45,462 bases of DNA from an uncultured Collinsella sp. (lineage in GTDB: Bacteria > Actinomycetota > Coriobacteriia > Coriobacteriales > Coriobacteriaceae), in the NCBI GenBank assembly GCA_902470905.1, contig CABRIC010000010.1:1-45462 (forward strand). The letters are read 5' to 3'. The notes beneath the pieces were generated by a model. That model was not told the origin of the DNA, did not search any database, and saw only the letters and a program-made list of their open reading frames with translations. Every line of letters begins with the position of its first letter. The first letter of the stretch is position 1. The position numbers were made by a program, and so were the translations under genes. Positions 1 to 6,593 of this stretch are shown one piece after another.

Positions 1-50
1 GATCTACACAAGGCGTATCGTCGGCAGCGTCAGATGTGTATAAGAGACAG
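1..50 (+). other. Illumina Nextera i5 adapter (artefact)
   Basis: These 50 bases read as the P5 tail (GATCTACAC), an 8-base index (AAGGCGTA), the Nextera read-1 primer and the 19-base Tn5 mosaic end that finishes AAGAGACAG at 50. This is library adapter, not genome. Biological sequence starts at 51. The adapter translates into spurious peptides: MYKRQ on the plus strand and LSLIHI on the minus strand. Confidence 0.98.
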
Positions 51-398
51 CATGATGGTCTTGCGGAGACAGTCGGCGAAGACGCGCGAGCCGGCTCCGG
101 CTACGAGGGCTCGAACGCCCTGACGGCGTTCCCAGAGGTTGTTGAGGATATGCTCGACTTGCACGAGTGGGTCGTCGAGCGGTGTGCCATCGTCGTCGAG
201 GGCGTGGGTGCAGATGTCGCTCACGAGCTCGGACAGTAGGTCGTCCTTGCTCTTAAAGAGACCGTAGAATGTCGCACGGCCTACGTGAGCGCGCGCGATG
301 ATGTCGCCGACGGCAATCTTGCCGTAGTCCTCTTCGCGTAGCAGCTCGGAGAACGCCGCAACGATGGCGGCGCGGCTTTTTTCTTTGCGGGCATCCAT
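51..398 (-). CDS. TetR-family transcriptional regulator, 3' end missing
   Basis: The gene encodes a TetR-type DNA-binding regulator and is cut by the contig end; 116 residues remain. The N-terminal domain has the usual three-helix form, with the helix-turn-helix at about residues 33-55 (ARAHVGRATFYGLFKSKDDL). The start at 398 (MDARKEKS) is chosen because it lies 2 nt after the larC stop, so translation is probably coupled to larC. The ligand-binding domain begins at about residue 60 and is lost after residue 116; any residues beyond (LSLIHI) come from adapter. Its place as last gene of larB-larC suggests that it controls this operon, possibly through the inverted repeat at 2144-2177, but the ligand cannot be inferred. 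Confidence 0.85.
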
Positions 399-400
399 GG

Positions 401-1306
401 CTATGCATCCACGTGAACGAGCAGACAGCGGAGCGTGCCGGAGCAACCCTCGTAGGGGCGCTTGCCGGCGCCGTAGCCGACGGCTTCGATGTGGTAGCGT
501 GAGGGCAGTTGGTCGGACGTACGCAGCGCGGTGACGATGGCGGCGCCCGTGGGCGTCACGAGCTCGCCAGCGACTGGTGCAGGCATGAGGGCGATATTGC
601 CCGCCTGGCACAGGTTGACGACAGCGGGGACGGGAATGGGCATAAGGCCGTGGGCACAGTGGATGGTTCCGTGGCCCTCGGAGAGCGACTCGACCACGAT
701 ATCCTCAATACCCAGGTCGTCGAGGCAGATGGCGACAGAGCAGACGTCGACGATGGAGTCGACGGCGCCTACCTCGTGGAACATGACGGTCTCGGGCGTT
801 TTGCCGTGGGCCTTGGCCTCGGCGGCGGCGAGCGCGGTAAAGATGGCGAGCGCACGACGCTTAGCGCCATCGCTTAGCTGCGAGCCGTCGATGATGGCGG
901 TGACGTCCGCCAAAGAACGATGGTGATGGTGGTGGGCGTGATGATGGCCCTCGTGGCCATGGCCGTGGGTCTCATGATCATGCTCATGGCAGTGTTCGTG
1001 CTCACCATGGTCATGATGGTGGTGCTCGTGCTCGTGCTCGGCAGCTGCTTTGTTGCCGTAGAGCCAGGCCATATCGTGATCGTGGTTCTCGAGCTCCTCT
1101 GCCAGCTGAACGTCAAAGTCGCAGGCGTCGATGCCATGCTTGTTTACGCGTGTAACGGCAACCTCAAACCCGTCAACCGGCAGTGTGGCGAGCTGTTCGC
1201 GCAGGTGCTCCTCGCTGGCGCCCAGATCGAGCAGGGCCGCGACGGTCATGTCGCCGCTGATGCCCGAGGTGCCGTCGATGATAAGCGTGTGCTGATGATT
1301 GGACAT
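401..1306 (-). CDS. larC: LarC nickel insertion protein, LarC1-type (short form)
   Basis: LarC inserts nickel into the pyridinium-3,5-bisthiocarboxylate mononucleotide made by LarB and LarE, giving the nickel-pincer cofactor of lactate racemase and related enzymes. The N-terminal DGTSGISGDM motif and the later HEVGAVDSIVDV and ELVTPTGAAI blocks are typical. Residues 91-129 are a nickel-binding tract with 23 His in 39 residues. The protein stops at 301 residues, just after the GYGAG block. Full-length family members continue with a C-terminal LarC2 domain, and in Lactobacillus plantarum this is reached by ribosomal frameshift. Here the TetR gene starts 2 nt after the TAG, and no LarC2 sequence is visible in any frame. 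The ribosome-binding site TAAGGAG overlaps the larB stop codon. Confidence 0.88.
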   Translation of the reverse strand: MSNHQHTLIIDGTSGISGDMTVAALLDLGASEEHLREQLATLPVDGFEVAVTRVNKHGIDACDFDVQLAEELENHDHDMAWLYGNKAAAEHEHEHHHHDHGEHEHCHEHDHETHGHGHEGHHHAHHHHHRSLADVTAIIDGSQLSDGAKRRALAIFTALAAAEAKAHGKTPETVMFHEVGAVDSIVDVCSVAICLDDLGIEDIVVESLSEGHGTIHCAHGLMPIPVPAVVNLCQAGNIALMPAPVAGELVTPTGAAIVTALRTSDQLPSRYHIEAVGYGAGKRPYEGCSGTLRCLLVHVDA

Positions 1307-1316
1307 GGAATGCTCC

Positions 1317-2099
1317 TTAGCGGGCGCGGGGTGTGCCGGCGCTCAGATGATTGATAAGACTTGCCTGGTAGGCGGCGCCAAAGCCGTTGTCGATATTGAC
1401 GACCGAAACGCCGCTGGCACAGGAGTTGAGCATGGCGAGCAGCGCGGCTACGCCACCAAAACTTGCGCCGTAGCCAACGCTGGTGGGAACGGCGATGACC
1501 GGACAGCTCACCAGACCGCCGATAACGCTCGCCAGCGCGCCCTCCATGCCGGCGATGGCGATGACCACCTGCGCCTGGGCAAGTTCCTCGGCATGCGCGA
1601 GCAGGCGGTGCAGGCCGGCGACACCTACGTCGTAGAGGCGGTCGACCTCGTTGCCATAGAACTCGGCCGTCAACGCGGCTTCTTCGGCGACGGGTAAGTC
1701 GCTCGTGCCGGCGCAGGCGACGACGATGCGTCCGTTGCCGGTAGGGGAGGGCTTGCCGCCCACGAGGGCGAGCTGTGCGTCCGGGACATATCCCAGGTCG
1801 ATGCCGTTGTCGAGGAGCTCCGAGGTACGGGCTGCTTTTTCGGCATCCAGGCGCGTGACCAGGATGCGCTCCTGGCCGGCATCGCGCAGCGCTTCGATAA
1901 TGGCGGCAATTTGCTCGGCGGTTTTACCGGCACCGTAGACAACCTCGCCGGCTCCCTGGCGCACTCCGCGCGAAAGATCGAGCTGTGCAAAACCCAGATC
2001 GGCGGTTGGCGCCGTTTGGATGCGCGCGAGGGCGACTGCCGGGGTGACTGCTCCGCCGGCAACATCGCTCAGCAATTGCTCAAGATCTTGCTTATCCAT
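1317..2099 (-). CDS. larB: LarB, pyridinium-3,5-biscarboxylate mononucleotide synthase
   Basis: LarB carboxylates and hydrolyses nicotinate adenine dinucleotide in the first step of nickel-pincer cofactor synthesis. The 260-residue product has the C-terminal PurE-like half with runs such as VACAGTSDLPVAEEAA, IAGMEGALASVIGGLV and PTSVGYGASFGG. The start at 2099 (MDKQDLEQLL) is preferred over an in-frame ATG at 2132 because an AGGGAA box lies just upstream of it. It is followed after 10 nt by larC, so the two are an operon. LarA and LarE, the racemase and the sulfur-insertion enzyme, are not in this window. Confidence 0.92.
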   Translation of the reverse strand: MDKQDLEQLLSDVAGGAVTPAVALARIQTAPTADLGFAQLDLSRGVRQGAGEVVYGAGKTAEQIAAIIEALRDAGQERILVTRLDAEKAARTSELLDNGIDLGYVPDAQLALVGGKPSPTGNGRIVVACAGTSDLPVAEEAALTAEFYGNEVDRLYDVGVAGLHRLLAHAEELAQAQVVIAIAGMEGALASVIGGLVSCPVIAVPTSVGYGASFGGVAALLAMLNSCASGVSVVNIDNGFGAAYQASLINHLSAGTPRAR

Positions 2100-2143
2100 A
2101 TATGTTCCCTTCGACGGCGCAAAGTCTAGCACTCAAAGGGTAT

Positions 2144-2177
2144 GTTTCCGAACACTAAGACAAAATTGTTCGGAAAC
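2144..2177. promoter_or_regulatory. Inverted repeat upstream of larB, possible TetR operator
   Basis: Two perfect 11-bp arms, GTTTCCGAACA (2144-2154) and TGTTCGGAAAC (2167-2177), are separated by 12 bp. The site lies in the gap between serB and larB, about 45 bp before the larB start, where a promoter would be expected. The arms are too far from a T-run to be a terminator. Binding by the TetR protein encoded after larC is an inference from position. Confidence 0.5.
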
Positions 2178-2213
2178 TATAGGACAGACTGATTCAATTG
2201 TTAGACGGATCGG

Positions 2214-2849
2214 CTAGTCACGCAGGATGATGTCCATGGCGAGCATCAGGTTGCGCTCGTCGATGGCAAACGGGGCGGCTTCGCGCGTCTTGGGCTTGGC
2301 GCAAAACGCGATGCCCGTGCCCGCAGCCTGAATCATGGGGATGTCGTTGGCGCCGTCGCCGATTGCCACGGTATGGGCCATGTCGACACCGCACTCAACT
2401 GCCCAGTCCAGCAGCTGGATGAGCTTGGACTCCTTGGTCACAATGTCGGCAGCCAACTTACCGGTGAGCTTGCCGTCCATGACTTCCAGGCGGTTGGCCA
2501 GGCAAAAATCGATGCCCGCGGCGGTTACGATCTTGTCAGCGACCTCGTGGAAGCCGCCGCTTACCACGCCGACCTTCCAGCCCTTGCTGTGTGCCGAGCG
2601 CACAAGCTTCAGCGCGCCGGGGGTAAACGTCACGCGCGCAAAGGTACGCTCGAACACGCTCTCGTCCAAGCCGGCGAGCAGCCCCACACGCTCCTCGAGC
2701 GCCTGCTTAAAGTCGAGCTCGCCGCGCATGGCACGTTCGGTGATCCGCGCAACTTGCTCACCCACGCCGGCCTCCTCGCCCAACAGGTCGATGACCTCCT
2801 GGTTGATGAGCGTGGAGTCGATATCCATAACGATGAGGCGTGCAGTCAT
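2214..2849 (-). CDS. serB: Phosphoserine phosphatase SerB
   Basis: This HAD-superfamily phosphatase releases serine from O-phosphoserine, the last step of serine synthesis. The catalytic motif DIDST lies at about residues 9-13 with the first Asp as nucleophile; motif II is VVSGGF, and motif III/IV is the GDGANDIPM segment that binds magnesium. At 211 residues it is the short form without an ACT domain. The start at 2849 (MTARLIVMDIDST) is chosen over an in-frame ATG 45 nt upstream because a GGAAAGG box precedes it and family members begin close to the DxDST motif. It is divergent from aspS and lies upstream of larB in the same direction. Confidence 0.93.
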   Translation of the reverse strand: MTARLIVMDIDSTLINQEVIDLLGEEAGVGEQVARITERAMRGELDFKQALEERVGLLAGLDESVFERTFARVTFTPGALKLVRSAHSKGWKVGVVSGGFHEVADKIVTAAGIDFCLANRLEVMDGKLTGKLAADIVTKESKLIQLLDWAVECGVDMAHTVAIGDGANDIPMIQAAGTGIAFCAKPKTREAAPFAIDERNLMLAMDIILRD

Positions 2850-3042
2850 GGCGGGCCTTTCCGAGTGCAGTTGTATTGGGGCACATTGTCGCACGCCGCA
2901 AGCCTGAGCGACGGCCGCGGTGCGTCAATTGTTTCGTCTCCGTCAAGTCTTTGGGCAGGAGCCACTTTTTCGCGGCACATCGACGCGGGTGCGATAAGAT
3001 AGAACGCCATGTCTGGCTGCGCGGTTTACGCAGGCTGGGCAA

Positions 3043-3096
3043 ATCTGTACGACGCCGCCCGGAACGACACGGGGCGGCACAGATCCATAAAGGAGG
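3043..3096 (+). promoter_or_regulatory. Structured aspS leader: bulged hairpin next to the RBS
   Basis: ATCTGT (3043-3048) pairs with ACAGAT (3079-3084), and inside it GCCGCCC (3054-3060) pairs with GGGCGGC (3072-3078). A 5-nt bulge ACGAC lies on the 5' side and the loop is 11 nt. The hairpin ends six bases before the AAGGAGG ribosome-binding site (3090-3096) of aspS. The position suggests translational control. A candidate leader RNA has been reported before aspS genes in some bacteria; whether this is the same element cannot be decided here. Confidence 0.5.
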
Positions 3097-3105
3097 ATCA
3101 CTGGT

Positions 3106-4893
3106 ATGAGCCAGACCCGTCCCATCGACGAGCATTCCATGCACACCCGTACCTGCGGCGAGCTTCGCCGCGAGAACGTGGGCGAAGAGGTCACCCTCAC
3201 CGGTTGGGTGAGCCGTCGCCGTGACCACGGCGGCCTTATTTTCTGCGACCTTCGTGACCGCGAGGGCATCACGCAGCTCACCTTCGACCCCGAGCACTCC
3301 GACGGCGACGCCTTTAAGATCGCCGAGACCATGCGTCCCGAGTGGCCCATCAAGATCCACGGCGTCGTGCGCTCCCGTGGCGAGGAGACCACCAACACTA
3401 AGCTCGCGACCGGCGAGATCGAGGTCCTGACCGACCACGCCGAGGTTCTCAACACGTCCGTCACCCCGCCGTTCCAGATCGAGGACGGCATCGAGACCAG
3501 CGAGGACACCCGCCTGCGCTATCGCTATCTGGACCTCCGTCGTCCCGAGATGATGGCCAACCTCAAGCTGCGCTCCGACTTTACCTTTGCCATTCGCGAG
3601 GCGCTGCACAACCGTGAGTTCATGGAGGTTGAGACGCCCTCCCTGTTTAAGTCCACGCCCGAGGGCGCCCGCGATTTCATCGTTCCCAGCCGTATTCAGC
3701 CGGGCAACTTCTACGCCCTGCCGCAGTCCCCGCAGCTCCTGAAGCAGCTGCTCATGGTCGGTGGCGTCGAGCGCTACTACCAGGTTGCCAAGTGCTTCCG
3801 CGACGAGGACCTGCGTGCCGACCGTCAGCCCGAGTTCACCCAGGTCGATATCGAGATGTCCTTCGTGGACCAGAATGACGTCATGAGCGCGCTCGAGGAG
3901 GTCCTGGCCGACGCCTTCGGCCGCATGGGCGTCGAGATGCCCATGCCGCTGCGTCGCATGGACTACTGGGAGGCCATGGACACCTATGGCTCCGACAAGC
4001 CCGATACCCGCTATGGCATGCACCTGGTCGACCTGACCGACATCTTTGCCAACTCCAAGTTCAAGGTCTTTGCGACTGCCGCAAACGAGGAGGGCTCTGC
4101 CGTCAAGGCCATTAACGCCAAGGGCGCCGGTGCCTGGGCACGTGCCAAGATCGATAAGCTCGCCGGCGTGGCTTCCACGTTTGGCGCCAAGGGCCTGGCT
4201 TGGATCGCCTTCCGCGAGGACGGCTCTATCAACAGCCCCATCGTCAAGTTCTTCTCGGACGAGGAGATGGCAGCCCTGCGCGAGCGCATGGACGTCGAGC
4301 CCGGCGACCTTGTGATGTTTGCCGCCGGCCCGCGCCTGCTCTCTGACGAGATCCTGGGCGGCATGCGTTCCCACATGGCCAACGCGCTCGAGATCAAGCG
4401 CGAGGGCCACGACTTCCTGTGGGTCGTCAACTTCCCGCTGTTCCACTGGGATGAGGACCGTAAGGCCTATGCCGCCGAGCACCAGCCCTTCACCCTGCCG
4501 ACCGAGACCGACATCGCCAAGATCGAGGCCGACCCGTTGGCAGCCGGTTCTTGCACCTACGACTTTGTCATGGACGGCTTTGAGGCCGGCGGCGGCGGTA
4601 TGCGTATCCACAACGCCGAGATGCAGATGTCCATGCTCAAGCTCCTGGGCTTTACCGAGGAGCGCGCCGAGTCTCAGTTCGGCTTCCTCATGGAGGCCCT
4701 CAAGTTTGGTGCGCCCCCGATGGGCGGTTTCGCTCTGGGCCTGGACCGCGTGTGCATGCTGCTCACCGGTTCCGACTCCATCCGCGACGTCATGGCGTTC
4801 CCCAAGACGGCCAGCGGCTCCGACCTTATGTCGGGCGCTCCGAGTGCCGTTAGCGGCGCCCAGCTCAAGGACGTCAGTCTGCGCCTGATGTAG
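3106..4893 (+). CDS. aspS: Aspartate--tRNA ligase
   Basis: This class II aminoacyl-tRNA synthetase charges tRNA with aspartate. The 595-residue product has the bacterial layout: an N-terminal OB-fold anticodon-binding domain (residues about 10-110, VTLTGWVSRRRDHGG), the catalytic core with class II motif 2 (CFRDEDLRADRQPEFTQVDIE), the bacterial GAD insertion in the middle (about 285-420), and motif 3 near the C-terminus (GGFALGLDRVCMLLTG). The start at 3106 has an excellent AAGGAGG box. The gene is monocistronic, with a strong terminator at 4918-4952. Whether it is strictly Asp-specific or also charges tRNA-Asn was not determined. Confidence 0.96.
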   Translation: MSQTRPIDEHSMHTRTCGELRRENVGEEVTLTGWVSRRRDHGGLIFCDLRDREGITQLTFDPEHSDGDAFKIAETMRPEWPIKIHGVVRSRGEETTNTKLATGEIEVLTDHAEVLNTSVTPPFQIEDGIETSEDTRLRYRYLDLRRPEMMANLKLRSDFTFAIREALHNREFMEVETPSLFKSTPEGARDFIVPSRIQPGNFYALPQSPQLLKQLLMVGGVERYYQVAKCFRDEDLRADRQPEFTQVDIEMSFVDQNDVMSALEEVLADAFGRMGVEMPMPLRRMDYWEAMDTYGSDKPDTRYGMHLVDLTDIFANSKFKVFATAANEEGSAVKAINAKGAGAWARAKIDKLAGVASTFGAKGLAWIAFREDGSINSPIVKFFSDEEMAALRERMDVEPGDLVMFAAGPRLLSDEILGGMRSHMANALEIKREGHDFLWVVNFPLFHWDEDRKAYAAEHQPFTLPTETDIAKIEADPLAAGSCTYDFVMDGFEAGGGGMRIHNAEMQMSMLKLLGFTEERAESQFGFLMEALKFGAPPMGGFALGLDRVCMLLTGSDSIRDVMAFPKTASGSDLMSGAPSAVSGAQLKDVSLRLM

Positions 4894-4917
4894 GGAAGCG
4901 GCTACATATTGCCTGTA

Positions 4918-4952
4918 ACGAGGGAAGGACACGTGCCTTCCCTCGTTTTTTT
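4918..4952 (+). terminator. Intrinsic terminator of aspS
   Basis: An 11-bp perfect stem, ACGAGGGAAGG (4918-4928) with CCTTCCCTCGT (4936-4946), is followed at once by seven T residues. Confidence 0.93.
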
Positions 4953-5026
4953 ATGTCGTGACGTCATGGTTTGGAGGCTTGCCGTCGTGCGCCGGGAAAC
5001 TACAACCCGGAATCTGCGTCCAGAAG

Positions 5027-5189
5027 GGGTCGCGCTTTCCCAAAGGGGGTCCTTTGGGAAAGCGCGACCCAGTATTCGGCAAAATAATGGGGCACAGTTT
5101 CCGGTTGAGCTGTCTAACGGAAACTGTGCCCCAGAATGAGCGCTCAAACGGGACAGGCTTTCCGCAACAACTGTCTGGCGGAAAGCCTG
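5027..5189. repeat. Cluster of three tandem REP-like hairpins
   Basis: Three different long hairpins fill the gap between aspS and the convergent LacI gene. The first has 20-bp perfect arms (5027-5046 and 5051-5070, core GCGCTTTCCCAAAGG, 4-nt loop). The second has 15-bp perfect arms (5089-5103 and 5118-5132, GGGGCACAGTTTCCG). The third has 12-bp arms (5154-5165 and 5178-5189, CAGGCTTTCCGC). All share a TTTCC...GGAAA core, and the second and third also share CTGTCT in the loop. There is no T-run after them, so they are not simple terminators. They account for the gene-free stretch 4953-5200. Confidence 0.8.
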
Positions 5190-5200
5190 CCCCCAGTTTC

Positions 5201-6217
5201 TTATAGTGAGTCTCTCTGGATCAGCTGCATGTGCATCACGGAGGTGGTGGGCTCGGCACCCTTGATCATGTCGAGCGCAATGTTGGCGGCCATGTGTCCT
5301 TCTTCGCGCAGGGGCTGGCGGACGGTCGTGAGCGCGGGGACGCAGCGCGCCGCAATCTCGTGATCGTCGAAGCCGACGACAGAAACGTCCGCAGGAACGG
5401 ATAGGCCTGCCTCGTTGAGTGCGGTGATGACGCCAGCCGCGATACGGTCCGATCCGCAGAGCACGCCATCGAAAGCGATCTCGCGCGCGAGAATCTGGTG
5501 CATGGCCTGATAGCCGTCTCCGCTGTTCCAGCCGGTATAGATAACGTTTGCGTTTGGGAGGTCTTCGCCCAAGACGGCGCGGTAGCCGCGCAGGCGGTCG
5601 GCAACAGCGGGGTTGTCTTGCGGTCCCAACACGGCGACGATATCTTTGCGCCCGCGATCCTTTATGGCGAGTGCCGCAAAGCGTCCGCCCTCTTCGTCGT
5701 CAGAGTAGACTGTCGAGAACACATCGCGATAGGGGTGGCCCTCGAGCTGGCCGCACAACACGGTGGGTACGCCCAGCTCGCACAGTACCTCGAGCAGCTC
5801 GCTGCCCTTGTAGGGGGAGACGTCGATCACGGCGTCGAACGAGCGGCGCTCAAAGTGCTCGCGTGCGCGGTTGCGCTCATGCGTAGAAGACGCCTGCAAG
5901 ATAACGGGCAGATAGGACGACTCCGACAGTTCCTCAGTAATGCCGCTCAAAAACTCGCTATAAGTGGGGTCGCTGAAGAGTTCACTTAGGGGCTCGGTCA
6001 CGAGCACGGCGATGATTTCCGTGCGCCCGACAGCGAGCGCTCGGCCACGAGCGTTGGGGACAAAATTGACTTCCTTGGCCGCCGCGCGGACGCGCCTTTT
6101 GGTTTCCTCGCTAATGCGGGGCGAATCGTTGAGAGCGCGCGATGCCGTGGAGCGCGACACGCCGGCAGCTGCGGCAACCTCGGCAAGCGTAGGTGCGGTG
6201 CGAACTGATTGGGTCAT
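5201..6217 (-). CDS. LacI-family repressor of the ebg operon
   Basis: The 338-residue protein has the LacI layout: an N-terminal helix-turn-helix with hinge at residues about 10-60 (TLAEVAAAAGVSRSTASRAL, then a NARGRAL hinge) and a type I periplasmic-binding-like sugar sensor domain (about 65-335). It is divergent from ebgA. Three copies of the palindrome CAACCGGTTG lie between the two genes, so it very probably represses ebgA-ebgC and perhaps itself, and is released by a galactoside. The start at 6217 has an AGGAGA box. The effector cannot be read from the sequence. Confidence 0.9.
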   Translation of the reverse strand: MTQSVRTAPTLAEVAAAAGVSRSTASRALNDSPRISEETKRRVRAAAKEVNFVPNARGRALAVGRTEIIAVLVTEPLSELFSDPTYSEFLSGITEELSESSYLPVILQASSTHERNRAREHFERRSFDAVIDVSPYKGSELLEVLCELGVPTVLCGQLEGHPYRDVFSTVYSDDEEGGRFAALAIKDRGRKDIVAVLGPQDNPAVADRLRGYRAVLGEDLPNANVIYTGWNSGDGYQAMHQILAREIAFDGVLCGSDRIAAGVITALNEAGLSVPADVSVVGFDDHEIAARCVPALTTVRQPLREEGHMAANIALDMIKGAEPTTSVMHMQLIQRDSL

Positions 6218-6461
6218 GGCGTCTCCTGGAGAATGCGGTCGATGTTGTCGCTGATACGGGCTGGTGCGGATACAGCTTACTATAGTGCGCCTGAACAGCG
6301 TTCATGATATCCGGTGACCGGTGTCGTTTTGCAACCAAGCCGCAATCGAATACGTCTCGTATGGGTGAGATATCAGCGGGCGTGGCGGTTGCATACAAGC
6401 TTGAGAACGATGTCTTGCGCTGAGTTTCGATACTCAGGGTGACATAAGTGTCGCGGTTGTA

Positions 6462-6558
6462 CAACCGGTTGCACCGTTAATCCGACCAAATCGACCGTTC
6501 AGCGGACAACCGGTTGCACAGTTTTTTGCATCGCCCGTAAGATAAGGACAACCGGTTG
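6462..6558 (+). promoter_or_regulatory. ebgA promoter with three CAACCGGTTG operators
   Basis: Identical 10-bp palindromes CAACCGGTTG lie at 6462-6471, 6507-6516 and 6549-6558, with start-to-start spacing of 45 and 42 bp (about four helical turns each). The right half of the middle site forms a -35 element TTGCAC (6514-6519); 18 bp later is a -10 element TAAGAT (6538-6543), and the third operator covers the predicted start of transcription. CCGTTCA at 6495-6501 lies just upstream. A central CG in a palindrome is typical of LacI-family operators. Confidence 0.82.
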
Positions 6559-6593
6559 CACAAGAATCACTACGATGACGAAGGAGCATCACC

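Noticed and set aside
36..239. Plus-strand 67-residue frame beginning MYKRQ
   Set aside because: Its start lies in the Nextera adapter and the rest is antisense to the TetR gene.
2758..4932. Long minus-strand frame of 724 residues opposite aspS
   Set aside because: It is a shadow of the high-G+C aspS codons; it has a repetitive Leu/Gly/His/Ala composition and no domain, while aspS is unmistakable.
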